From: RGIG1927 sp045546275 | GTDB taxonomy: Bacteria > Bacillota > Clostridia > UMGS1883 | DNA: 64,000 nucleotides | Reading direction: 5' to 3' | NCBI GenBank assembly: GCA_045546275.1 | Contig: JAZQCM010000019.1 | Location: 1 to 64,000, forward strand | Part shown: piece by piece, positions 33,582 to 42,700 of the stretch | How the letters are laid out: each line of letters starts with the position of its first letter | Position numbering within the stretch: position 1 is the first letter of the stretch | Notes under the pieces: generated by a model | What the model saw: the letters and a program-made list of their open reading frames with translations, nothing else | The model's database searches: none | What the model was told of the DNA's origin: nothing | Position numbers and translations under genes: made by a program

Positions 33582-35261
33582 TTATTCTACATATGCATAT
33601 CTGCCCATGAACAATATTTCGCCACTACTATTATCGCGAACTGCAAAATAGAAAGGTTTATTGAATTTCGCCTCAACAGGCTCGGGTGGTCTTTGACTAC
33701 CTCCTCCCATACTCATTGCAGTAACTGCAGCGGCTTCCACACCTTTTTCGTTAACGTTAATGTAGCTTTGGTGCTGCACATCATCAACATAAAGTGTTTC
33801 ATCCTCAAGTATTTTGTTGAAATTAAAATCAAAAACTCTGTCAAGACCTATTAAAGAAAGTGAATCCTGCAGCTTCATTGAATACTCAAATTCAAACTTT
33901 GGCATTGAAAGCTCTATGTATGTGTTTTTCATTTTACCGTCAATCATGTTAAGTACAGCTTCTATGTCAGCTTGATTAGCAGAATCAATCAAAAACATGC
34001 TTATGTCAAGCCTTGTCATTTGGCCATTAACTTCAAAGCCTTTGCACCTGAAAGGAAGCTCTGCCACACGTAAGTTTTTGTCTTTATAATAATTATACCA
34101 ACCAATGCAATTCATAAAGTCTATTTCAGTTTCTTCAAAAACGCCATCGGTAAACACATCCGGTGCGGTTAACTTTTCATCAAATTCATTTTGCCAAACG
34201 CCATTAAAATACACGGCATTTATAAGCATTGTGTAGAAATTATTGGGTATGCCATGAACATTTGTAATTTTTTCCTCGGTTACTTTTGTAACCCAGTCGT
34301 CAATATAGCCTTTTGCAGAACTTTTCGGAACTGTGTTTACTTCGGAAAAATAGTAATCCTCAGCGATTACTTCAAAATCACCATTTAAAAAGGAATCCGT
34401 CACACTTTTATTAATCCATATTGAATTTTTAAGATTAATCTTTATCTCTTCACTTTTGGTGTATTTTTCAATCAATTCCTTGCAGAAAAGGTTGTATTCT
34501 TCCAAATCTTCAATGCCGAAGGCGTTAAGGATTTCAGCCTCAGTTTCTGCATTTGCACCATTTGCCGCCAAAGCAAACAGCATTTTTACCGACAAGGGCG
34601 AAAACATGTAGTTTTTGTCCTTTGGCATAGCTTCGTTCATTATATCTGCAAAGGATTTTTCTTTGTTTTCATCGCTCTTATTCATTAAATCGTAAAGTCT
34701 TACAAAGGTTGCAACGCTCTGCTCAATTGTGAATTTTTCTTTTGGTGCAAAGCCTGTATCGGTGCCTTTCATAAGTCCGATATTTGAAATTTTATACACA
34801 CTCTCCTTCGCCCAGGAAGAAATTTCAGCATGGTCAGCATAGGAAAAATCATTAACTGTAGCCTTGTCAAGCTCTAAAACAGAACACATTCTTGTTAAAA
34901 TAACAGCAGCTTCTTCTCTTGTTATTAAATCATCAGGCTTAAATTCATCATCGCTCTTTCCTTTTATAATTCCCAAGCTGTAAAGATACAAAATCTCGTA
35001 GCTATCTGTATCGTTAAAGGTTTTTTCATCAAAGTGATCAAAATCCACTTCAAGCCCTACAAAATCAAGTACCTTTTTTGCAACAGTACAAAACTCTCTC
35101 CGAGTGATATTTTTTGTAAAATCTCCATCATTTATCCATTTATAAATCCGCGCTCTTTCAACATCCTCTTGTGCCCATGTACTGCATTTAACCTCAGCAA
35201 AAGCCGAAATACAGCTCATTGACAAAACAATTGCCAAAACAACGCATATCGTTCTTTTCAT
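33582..35261 (-). CDS. SLH-anchored serpin (surface protease inhibitor)
   Basis: A 559-residue fusion. Signal peptide (1-22), three SLH-like repeats (25-192) for wall anchoring, then a full serpin domain (200-559). Serpin signatures: NYMFSPLSVKMLFALAANGA near 217, NAVYFNGVWQNEF near 348, and the C-terminal FNKPFYFAVRD with FMGRYAYVE. The reactive-centre hinge EKGVEAAAVTA (505-515) has the small residues needed for loop insertion, so an inhibitory serpin is likely. By standard counting P1 is Gly521 and P1' Ser522; Met518 or Arg524 are alternatives because the loop's C-terminal side is about four residues long. Last gene of the operon starting at 37011, 2 nt after the lipoprotein gene. Confidence 0.9.
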   Translation of the reverse strand: MKRTICVVLAIVLSMSCISAFAEVKCSTWAQEDVERARIYKWINDGDFTKNITRREFCTVAKKVLDFVGLEVDFDHFDEKTFNDTDSYEILYLYSLGIIKGKSDDEFKPDDLITREEAAVILTRMCSVLELDKATVNDFSYADHAEISSWAKESVYKISNIGLMKGTDTGFAPKEKFTIEQSVATFVRLYDLMNKSDENKEKSFADIMNEAMPKDKNYMFSPLSVKMLFALAANGANAETEAEILNAFGIEDLEEYNLFCKELIEKYTKSEEIKINLKNSIWINKSVTDSFLNGDFEVIAEDYYFSEVNTVPKSSAKGYIDDWVTKVTEEKITNVHGIPNNFYTMLINAVYFNGVWQNEFDEKLTAPDVFTDGVFEETEIDFMNCIGWYNYYKDKNLRVAELPFRCKGFEVNGQMTRLDISMFLIDSANQADIEAVLNMIDGKMKNTYIELSMPKFEFEYSMKLQDSLSLIGLDRVFDFNFNKILEDETLYVDDVQHQSYINVNEKGVEAAAVTAMSMGGGSQRPPEPVEAKFNKPFYFAVRDNSSGEILFMGRYAYVE

Positions 35262-35263
35262 TT

Positions 35264-36190
35264 TTATCCCTCCACGTTAAATTCAGCGTAGTAAATATCC
35301 TCGGTAAAATCTCCGGGCTGTCTTAAATCCATTATTTTTTTGCCTATTCGGTAATAGCCTTCCGAAAGCTCACCATAAAGCCACTTCCAGTCAACCTCAA
35401 AGGTTGTCCTTTCGTTTTTGTTAATTACAATTGCTTCACTTGTCCAGCAAACATTTTCATCGGGCAAATAGCCTAATTCCTGCCATTTTCCGTCAACATT
35501 CTTTTCAATTTTGTACCAGCTTCCTGTGTTTAATCCGCCTGTAGGGAATCCGCCAAACTGTTCAATTGTTAAGGTTAAGGATGTTTTTGTAGCATTGTCC
35601 GCATACATTAGTATGCCCCATTTATCGCTGATTTCGGGAAAAATAACCTTTATGTCCAGCATGTGGTCTTTAAGTTGGGAAGAAAAGAAGTACTTGGTTA
35701 TATTTTCAAATGTAACATCGAGAGTATTTGACAAAACTATGTATTCGCTGTCTTTCACAGCATTGGGATGCCTGCCTTTAATTTTAAATGCGTACTTATA
35801 TTTTGCTGCATTTTCGCCTTCGATTTTTTTGAACACCATCCAACTTCCGTTCATTGGCACTTCCTTTGATATGCTTGTGGCGTTCTGGTAGCCATCTGCT
35901 TCAAAGTTACTTTCGCCACTATTTTTCGGCACTTCAAATTCGTCCGCTTTTTTTATAAGATGTCCATCCAAGGTGCCACAGCGATAAGTTAAATCGCTTA
36001 AAAGTCCCGTGTTAAAATACAAGCTCCCTTCAATATTCATCAACTGAATACTTTCCTTCACGCTTGTGTTATCAACCTCGGTTACAAAAATGGCTGTGGG
36101 TCCGTCGCTTCCGCCAATTATCCCCACAGAGTGGTTTTCGCATCCGCTGAGAACAAATAAAACCAATAATAAACATATAACTTTTTTCAT
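35264..36190 (-). CDS. Lipoprotein with GIIGG(S)DGPTAIFV motif
   Basis: About 308 residues with a lipobox (VLSGC) near residue 18, followed at once by SVGIIGGSDGPTAIFVTE. This short motif closely resembles a conserved segment of the Na+-pumping decarboxylase beta subunit (OadB), yet nothing else here looks like OadB: the rest is a soluble beta-rich extracellular protein with two similar halves that recall immunoglobulin-like folds (one has GSWMVFKKIEGE, the other GSWYKIEKNVDGK). ATG 36190 is preferred because AGGAGG lies 6 nt upstream; ATG 36193 is only 3 nt away. Its start overlaps the stop of the metallophosphoesterase, and the serpin gene follows by 2 nt. Confidence 0.78.
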   Translation of the reverse strand: MKKVICLLLVLFVLSGCENHSVGIIGGSDGPTAIFVTEVDNTSVKESIQLMNIEGSLYFNTGLLSDLTYRCGTLDGHLIKKADEFEVPKNSGESNFEADGYQNATSISKEVPMNGSWMVFKKIEGENAAKYKYAFKIKGRHPNAVKDSEYIVLSNTLDVTFENITKYFFSSQLKDHMLDIKVIFPEISDKWGILMYADNATKTSLTLTIEQFGGFPTGGLNTGSWYKIEKNVDGKWQELGYLPDENVCWTSEAIVINKNERTTFEVDWKWLYGELSEGYYRIGKKIMDLRQPGDFTEDIYYAEFNVEG

Positions 36191-37011
36191 CATTTTCCTC
36201 CTTTGAGTGTACACACCACAATTTCAGGATTGTTATTTACTCTTAAGGGAAAAAGGCTGTTGCCTATCCCTGCGCTTACAATCATTGTCACATCGCCTTT
36301 TTTATAGAGTCCTTTATCAAACTCAGGCAAAAAACCTTCCCCAGGTGAAAAAAGTCCGCCAATGAAAGGGATTCGTATTTGCCCACCATGAGCGTGGCCC
36401 GAAAACACAAGGTCAACATTTTCATATTCATCAATTAATTCAGGTCTGTGTGACAAAAGAATTTTAAAGCTGTCATTATTGGGCAAAATGTCTTTAAGCT
36501 GATTGTTCAAAGATGTAGTGTAGTAAAATCCTATATCCATAAGCCCTATAAGGTTAATTTTTTGGCCGTCCTTCTCAATTTCAACCACGTCATCTTCCAG
36601 CACTGCAATACCGATTTCCAAAAGCTTTTCTTTAAGCAGATTGTAGTCATTTATGATTCTTGCTTCGTGGTTTCCCGATATATAATAACAAGGGGCAATT
36701 TCTTTAGCTTCCCTGAAAAAATCTACAACTAACTCAACATCGGGGTTTCTTGCATCAAGCATATCCCCTGTCATAACAATTATGTTGCAATTACTCTTTT
36801 TAAGAAGCTTAATTGTCTTATCATTTACATTGCCAACTTTTGAGTTGTGCAAATCCGAAACCTGTGCAATTTTAAACCCTTGGAAATTTTCGGGTATTTT
36901 TTCGTTTTTACAGATATATTCATTAATCTCTACGTTACTGTTTCCGTGCCATATAACTGCCGATACAATAAATATGACACATAAAAAGATTAAAAGCATA
37001 ACCTTTTTCAT
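36190..37011 (-). CDS. Membrane-anchored metallophosphoesterase (YkuE/LpxG-like)
   Basis: A 273-residue calcineurin-like phosphoesterase with an N-terminal signal anchor (residues 3-20), so the active domain is outside the membrane. The two-metal motifs are all present: SDLHNSK, GDMLDARNPD, GNHEAR, LSHRPE and GHAHGGQ. Relatives cleave phosphodiester or pyrophosphate bonds of envelope lipids; the substrate here is not known. First gene of the operon with the lipoprotein and the SLH-serpin. A TGCAAC-N18-GTATTAT element matching that of the ECF sigma gene precedes it, implying control by that sigma factor. Confidence 0.88.
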   Translation of the reverse strand: MKKVMLLIFLCVIFIVSAVIWHGNSNVEINEYICKNEKIPENFQGFKIAQVSDLHNSKVGNVNDKTIKLLKKSNCNIIVMTGDMLDARNPDVELVVDFFREAKEIAPCYYISGNHEARIINDYNLLKEKLLEIGIAVLEDDVVEIEKDGQKINLIGLMDIGFYYTTSLNNQLKDILPNNDSFKILLSHRPELIDEYENVDLVFSGHAHGGQIRIPFIGGLFSPGEGFLPEFDKGLYKKGDVTMIVSAGIGNSLFPLRVNNNPEIVVCTLKGGK

Positions 37012-37042
37012 TTAATCACATCTTTCAAAAAACTATCTATAT

Positions 37043-37073
37043 ATAATACTTTCCAATTATTAAAAAAGTTGCA
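37043..37073 (-). promoter_or_regulatory. Putative ECF-sigma promoter, copy B (serpin operon)
   Basis: Minus strand TGCAAC (37068-37073), 18 nt starting with T6, then GTATTAT (37043-37049). Elements and spacing equal those of copy A at 15362-15392, while the spacer sequence differs. The start point would be near 37036, about 25 nt before the metallophosphoesterase ATG. Confidence 0.55.
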
Positions 37074-37119
37074 TATTAATTATATATTTTTCGTTAACTT
37101 TAGTCAATATTTTAGATGG

Positions 37120-37148
37120 TTGACGAATTTTTACATTTAGGCTATAAT
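37120..37148 (+). promoter_or_regulatory. Sigma-A promoter of radC
   Basis: TTGACG (37120-37125), 17-nt spacer, TATAAT (37143-37148), about 30 nt before the radC ATG. Divergent from the ECF-type promoter copy B. Confidence 0.75.
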
Positions 37149-37178
37149 AGTTATAGTACACAAAACGGAGGAAAAGTT

Positions 37179-37844
37179 ATGGCAGAAGGTCACAGACAAA
37201 GGATGCGGGAAAGGTTTTATAACGAAGGTATTGACAGCTTTGAACCGCATGAGGCTTTGGAAATGGCGTTGTATTTCACCATTCCAAGAAAGGATACAAA
37301 TCAGCTTGCTCATCAGTTGATTGAACATTTCGGCAGTTTCCACGCGGTTTTAGATGCAAACCGTGAGGACCTTGTGAAGTTTGGTCTTACCGACAACACC
37401 GTTGCACTTTTAAAAATGCTTCCGTCCTTTTTAAATTATTATATTCAAAGCAAAGTTACAGGCACAAGATATCTTCCAAACACCACCGCTATGGGCGAAT
37501 ATGCCATAAACAAGGTTGGCAACCGCACAAACGAGGTTTTTGGAGTTATTTGTCTTGATGCACAACAAAAGCTCATAAATTTTGAAATTATTGATGAAGG
37601 AACAGTTAACAAAGCAATGATTAACCCAAGAAAAGTTGCAGAATGTGTTTTGCGAAACAATGCAACAAAAGCTGTTTTTGTACATAATCATCCAAGCGGA
37701 ACACTTTCGGCTTCAATGGCAGACAAAAACCTTACCGACCGTTTGGGTGCTATGCTGAAAGCTATTGATGTGGAGCTTTTGGACCACATTATTGTAGCAA
37801 ACGGCAGGTTTTATTCAATGCTTGAAAATGGTTTAATAGCGTAA
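37179..37844 (+). CDS. radC: RadC family JAB-domain protein
   Basis: A 221-residue RadC (UPF0758) protein: an N-terminal helix-hairpin-helix part and a C-terminal JAMM/MPN metalloprotein domain with the motif HNHPSGTLSASMAD. Historically linked to DNA repair, but its true function is unsettled. ATG 37179 has GGAGG 7 nt upstream; the frame is open further up but crosses the promoter. It is a single-gene unit followed by a bidirectional terminator. Confidence 0.9.
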   Translation: MAEGHRQRMRERFYNEGIDSFEPHEALEMALYFTIPRKDTNQLAHQLIEHFGSFHAVLDANREDLVKFGLTDNTVALLKMLPSFLNYYIQSKVTGTRYLPNTTAMGEYAINKVGNRTNEVFGVICLDAQQKLINFEIIDEGTVNKAMINPRKVAECVLRNNATKAVFVHNHPSGTLSASMADKNLTDRLGAMLKAIDVELLDHIIVANGRFYSMLENGLIA

Positions 37845-37845
37845 C

Positions 37846-37873
37846 AAAAAAAGAGCCTTTCGGCTCTTTTTTT
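37846..37873. terminator. Bidirectional terminator between radC and the histidine phosphatase
   Basis: A7-GAGCC, loop TTTC, GGCTC-T7. It starts 1 nt after the radC stop and runs into the stop codon of the convergent gene. It has the same plan as the terminator at 16401-16428 and the split copy at 8393/9906. Confidence 0.92.
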
Positions 37874-38600
37874 AATCGTGTCGTTCATGTTCATTTGTAT
37901 ACATTTCGCAAAATCTTGCCGCAAATGAGGGCTCGTAACCCTTTTTGTAAAGATGTGAAACATCGCCGTAGCTGTTCATTCTGAAAGAGGCTTTACCTTC
38001 TCGCCTTTCTTCGGTTGTAACAGTGGTTACTGAAGAGGGTGCGGCACAAAAGCCGTGCCAGAGCACCATTGGAGACACTCCCAGCAAATGGCTCAAAAGC
38101 ACACAGCCTGAGCCAAAATGACAAAAGATTGCTATGGTGTCATCGTTTGCTTTTTCGGCTTTGTAGTAGTTCCCTTCTCTTACGTAACCATGCTTTGCCA
38201 AAAGCTTGTCAAATTCACCCGTAACCCTGTCATATTCCTCTTTCACATTTCCGTCACTCATTGCTTTAACGGTTCCCCATTTGTCTTTATCGTAAAAAAG
38301 GTTTTCCTTTGTCCAGTCCTCAGGAAGCCAGTCCCACGCAATGCTTTTTCCGCAATCCGGGCGTTCGATTATTGGTGGGAACTCCTTTAACCATTCAAAA
38401 ACACCGTCAGGCTCACGATTGAGCTTTTTTAATGTGCAGGATGCCGTATCTTTAGCTCTTCCTAAGGTGGAAGTGTAGAAGGCATCTATTTTCATGTTTA
38501 CAAGCTTTTCGGACAAGCATTCCGCTTCAATCCAGCCTTGCTTTGTTAAAGAATCGATGGAATAATCGGGGTCGGCGTGTCTTATGATTAATACCTTCAT
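37872..38600 (-). CDS. Histidine phosphatase superfamily protein
   Basis: A 242-residue branch-1 histidine phosphatase (phosphoglycerate-mutase-like). The catalytic RHAD motif is at residues 6-9 (LIIRHADPDYS), the second active-site region is TSTLGRAKDTA, and the second catalytic His is in IFCHFGSG. The protein is cytoplasmic and its substrate is not predictable. ATG 38600 has AGGA upstream, formed by the last codons of azlD, and the genes are separated by only 2 nt. Third gene after azlC-azlD. Confidence 0.88.
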   Translation of the reverse strand: MKVLIIRHADPDYSIDSLTKQGWIEAECLSEKLVNMKIDAFYTSTLGRAKDTASCTLKKLNREPDGVFEWLKEFPPIIERPDCGKSIAWDWLPEDWTKENLFYDKDKWGTVKAMSDGNVKEEYDRVTGEFDKLLAKHGYVREGNYYKAEKANDDTIAIFCHFGSGCVLLSHLLGVSPMVLWHGFCAAPSSVTTVTTEERREGKASFRMNSYGDVSHLYKKGYEPSFAARFCEMYTNEHERHD

Positions 38601-38602
38601 TT

Positions 38603-38914
38603 TTATCCTCCTATAAACTGTATAATAAATGCAACAGATGCCGCACCTATTGCCACGGTTAAAAGACCTTTATTAAAGTATGCCAGTATTATAGCAACAA
38701 CACAGCCTAAGGTTGCACCCAAAAGTGAGCCTGTTGATGTGAAAATTGCAGGGAAAGTCATTGCCGACAAAACAACATATGGCACATAATACAAAAACGA
38801 CTGTATCCATCTGTTTTCAATTTTCTTTCGGAATATTACCATGGGCAGCATTCTTATAAAATAAGTAGTCAACGCCATTGCCGCTATGGAATAAAAAATA
38901 TATGCATTACTCAT
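38603..38914 (-). CDS. azlD: Branched-chain amino acid exporter subunit AzlD
   Basis: About 103 residues with four membrane helices, the small partner of AzlC in branched-chain amino acid export. The ALTTYFIRMLPMVIF and PYVVLSAMTFPAIF segments are typical of AzlD. ATG 38914 is chosen because AAAGGAG lies 7 nt upstream; ATG 38920 is only 1 nt from it. The start overlaps the end of azlC by 8 nt, and the histidine phosphatase gene follows after 2 nt. Confidence 0.92.
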   Translation of the reverse strand: MSNAYIFYSIAAMALTTYFIRMLPMVIFRKKIENRWIQSFLYYVPYVVLSAMTFPAIFTSTGSLLGATLGCVVAIILAYFNKGLLTVAIGAASVAFIIQFIGG

Positions 38915-39614
38915 TTTCATTCTCCTTTACAGGGCAAACAGTTGCCATAATGCTGCTTACAATTATTGTTATTAAAATTACCGCCCAGCCTGTTGAAAGC
39001 TTTTGCAAAAATGGTACAAAAGCAAAAACTACACTCAACGCAATTGAAATAAGAACTGCTGAAAATACATTTTTATTTTCCTTGCTTGGTGGTACAATTA
39101 CCGCAATAAACATACCATAAAGAGCTATACCCATAGCTTCGGCTAAAATTTGGGGCATGAAGCTTGTTGCCACAGAGCCTACCAAAGTGCCACCCGTCCA
39201 GCCAAAAATTGGCGGTATGATAACTCCTGCCATGTAGCTACCGGAAAGGTCAGTTTTTCTTGCCATGCTCACAGCATATATCTCATCGGTTATGCCGAAT
39301 GCCACCAGCATTCTCTTAAATAGGCTCATTTTGCTTTCAACCTTTTGCGACATTGATATACCCATGAGGAAATATCTTAAATTAATAATAAGTGTTGTGA
39401 GAATTATAAGTAAAATACTGCCCCCTACTGCCATTACATCAACGCCCGCCTTCTGACCTGCGCTTGTAAGATTAGTAAGTGAAATAAGTGTTGACCCCCA
39501 CCATGGTACACCTGCCTGAACCGCCGACACACCAAAAGCCACCGACACCGAAAAATACCCTAAAGCTATCGGCACACCGTCTTTAATTCCGTCAAAAACT
39601 TCATGTTGTCTCAT
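38907..39614 (-). CDS. azlC: Branched-chain amino acid exporter subunit AzlC
   Basis: A 235-residue integral membrane protein, the large AzlC subunit. Family signatures are DGVPIALGYFSVSVAFGV at the start, NLTSAGQKAG, NLRYFLMG and the FGITDEIYAV segment. It forms a pair with AzlD. ATG 39614 is preceded by AAAGGAG. A TTGCAT-N16-TAAAAT promoter is upstream. First gene of azlC-azlD-histidine phosphatase; the Lrp regulator in this window is a possible controller, but no evidence links them. Confidence 0.93.
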   Translation of the reverse strand: MRQHEVFDGIKDGVPIALGYFSVSVAFGVSAVQAGVPWWGSTLISLTNLTSAGQKAGVDVMAVGGSILLIILTTLIINLRYFLMGISMSQKVESKMSLFKRMLVAFGITDEIYAVSMARKTDLSGSYMAGVIIPPIFGWTGGTLVGSVATSFMPQILAEAMGIALYGMFIAVIVPPSKENKNVFSAVLISIALSVVFAFVPFLQKLSTGWAVILITIIVSSIMATVCPVKENENE

Positions 39615-39654
39615 TTGTATGCTCCTTTACAGTACCAAAAACTTATCATGTTTC

Positions 39655-39682
39655 ATTTTACCACAATAAAACAAAAATGCAA
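39655..39682 (-). promoter_or_regulatory. Promoter of azlCD
   Basis: Minus strand TTGCAT (39677-39682), 16-nt spacer, TAAAAT (39655-39660). It starts just after the terminator of the GH105 gene. Confidence 0.5.
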
Positions 39683-39687
39683 TAGAA

Positions 39688-39718
39688 AAAAAGCGAGCCG
39701 AAAAACGACTCGCTTTTT
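39688..39718 (-). terminator. Terminator of the GH105 gene
   Basis: AAAAAGCGAG (39688-39697) pairs with CTCGCTTTTT (39709-39718) across an 11-nt loop, 12 nt past the GH105 stop. Confidence 0.85.
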
Positions 39719-39729
39719 GAATTTAAATA

Positions 39730-42700
39730 TTACTTAGAGTATACTTCAACTTCTGCAACAGAGTTCCAACCGGAAACTGTGTTACCGTAAGCTGTAATTC
39801 TTACATATCTTGCTTCAGCATTAAAGGATACATACTTTGTTGTATCTGTCTGAGGTTCGCTGTTACCGCTCCAAACCTTGGAGTAGGAAGAACCGTCAGC
39901 GGAAACTTCGATATCGTAAGGAATTGTTCTCTGGTCATCATACATCTTCATAGCTACACCTACGCAAGAAAGCTTTTTCTTGGAACCAAGGTCGATAACT
40001 ACGTTATTCTGATTCTGAGAAGCCCATACTGTCTGCTTGTTGCCATCAACAAGGTTACCTGCATGGTTTTCAGCTTCGGGTGTAGCGGATGCCTTAAGCA
40101 TGGAAGATGTAAGAGCAACCTTTGTACCTGTAGCGGAATTTACAACTGTACCTTCAGCTGTTGCTGTAGTAGTTGTAGTAGTTGTTACTGCCTTTGCATC
40201 GCCTGTGTAAACAGCGATTTCTGCAACAGAAGACCAACCGGAAACTGTGTTACCTTCAACCTGAACCTTAACGTACTGAGCGTCCTTACCAACGGGAACA
40301 TAAATCATGTCGCCGCTCATTGCCTTGGAAGAACCTGTGAATACTGTTGTCCAAGCTGTGTTGTTTTCGCTAACTGCTACGGAGAAGGGAATTGTTCTGT
40401 CATCCTGGTAAAGCATGAACTGAACGCCTACTTCGCTAACAGGAATCTTTTTGCCAAGATTAATAACTGCGTTTGCAGAGTTCTGGGAAGCCCATACTGT
40501 AGAAGTGTTGCCGTCGAAAGCGTTTCTACCGGGGTTGTTTGCTTCGGGCTGCTGAGAGAAATTAACGGAAGATGCATTCACGTTAACCTTTGTGCCTGTA
40601 GCCTTAGTTGCTGTGTTGGAGGAAGGTGTTGTAGAATCTGTGATAGTTGTAGCTACTGCATCGCCTGCCTTAACACCGGGCTTGTAAACTTCAAATTCAA
40701 TAAGACTGAACCAGTTAGAGCCTTCGCTGTTACCATAACCGTAAATCTTGAATGCCTTAACCTTTGTATTGATATCAAATACTTCCTTAGCCTTGCCCAT
40801 TGTTGTAGCGCCGTTGTATACCTGCTTCCAGCTTGAGCCATCAGCTGTGTATTCAAGCTTGAAGTTAGTTGTTCTCTGAGCTGTCTTCCAGAATACAAGT
40901 GCTACCTGACCAACGTCAACGGGATCCTTGTATGTGAAAGTAATGTTACAACCCTGGCTGTTACCAACGTAACGGCTGTTTTCGTCTGTTCTGCCATCGG
41001 AAGCATTGTAAGGACCATGATCGCCTTCGGGTTCTTCGCTTGCTTCAATCTTTTCAGCCTGAATTCTGTTTGTGTCAGAAAGTGTAGGAACCTTAAGAAC
41101 GAATGCCTTTTCGGGCTGCTTGGGTCTTGTGGGATATGTTTCGGGCTTGCCGAGCATTGTTCTGAGCATTTCTACAAGACCTGCATCGCTTTCTGCATAG
41201 AAGGGGTTAGCCTTGTGACCGATAACGATAAGACCGTTAGCGGGAGCATCACCCTGGTTCCAATAAACCTTCTTACCAAGAGATTCAGCTAAAGCACGGA
41301 GAGGAACGAATGTTCTGCCGCCTACGATTTCTGTATTAGCAGGAGCTGTTGTGTCCACGCCGTTAACCTTAATAATGTTGCTGCCTACTGTAAATACAAC
41401 ATTTCTGTCGCCAAGTTTAGCTGTAACTGTTCTTGCAGCTTCGTCCCAAGCTACTGTGCCGCCGAAGGATTCAACAACCAATCTTGCGGGCATCATGCTT
41501 GTGGAGTTGCCGTTGTTATCAGCCTTGAGGTAAACTTCAACGCTGTGATCGTTTTCATCAATGTGACCAATCTTACCGTCCTTATAGTAGTGAGGTGTGT
41601 TCACACGAAGTGCAAGGTATGTCTGCATCTTCTTCTGAAGGTAAGGATAGTTGTCACCCTTCTGTGTATGACCTACAAGTCTGCTCATTTCAGCAGCTGC
41701 AAGTAAGAATGCACCTGTACCGAAGTTCTGGTTGTCTCTGGGACCCATAGCCTTTGTAGCATTGGAACCGATGTACTGAACATAACCAACCATGCCATCG
41801 GGCTGAAGAGCTACGTTCTGAAGGTAGTTCCATGCACGAACTGCTGTTTCAAGGTATTCATCCTTGGGAAGGATACCTGCATTGATACCCCATGCAAAAG
41901 CATATGTGAAGAATGCTGTACCACTTGTTTCATAACCGTTGGGGTTAGAAGCGGAAGTAGGATAGCCCTGAAGCATGGACTGTGTCCAGAAGCCGTAACC
42001 GTTTTCGTCTGTTCTCATGCAGTCACGAATAGCGGGAGCCATTTCGAGGTATGTCTTAAGGAATTCATCATAGTGTTCGTAGTCATCAGGCATATCCTGC
42101 AATACCTTTGCCAAACCTGCGAATACCCAACCGTCACCACGTGCCCAGAAGTTCTTTTCACTTTCATGGCCGGGGTTAGGCTTTAAGGGATATACATAAC
42201 CTGCATCACGGAAGAAGAGGTATGTGTAGTTGTTGGGATCGGAATACTTAGCACCGTTTGCAAGCTTTGCGGAAGTTGTGTAACCTGCAGCGCTTGTGGG
42301 GATACCGCCGGGGCCATCGTACATAAGTTCCTTAGCATATCTCCAGAAACGATAGAGACCGTCAAGGTACTTTTCGTCCTGTGTAAGCTGATAGAGCTTT
42401 GTCATAACGGGCATTACCATGTATAAGGAGTCAGCCCACCACCAGAAGTCGTCGTTGCTTCTGGAAACTTCTTCGCTCATAACTTCGATAGCTCTTGCAA
42501 CCTTCTTCTGGTCTGCTACTGTGCCCTTGGATTCGTTCTTTTCAATATTGTAAAGATCGATGTAGGACTGGAAACAGATCTGGAAGTCACCAAAGAGAAC
42601 GTGCTTACTGTTAAAGCTCTGGTCGTAACCCCATTTCCATTCATTCTTGTTTGTGCTGGGAGCACTTGTCCAACCACAAGAATTAGCCCAGTCTGTAGCA

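Noticed and set aside
35264..36190. Calling the lipoprotein a Na+-translocating decarboxylase beta subunit
   Set aside because: Only the short GIIGG-DGPT motif matches; there are no further membrane helices.
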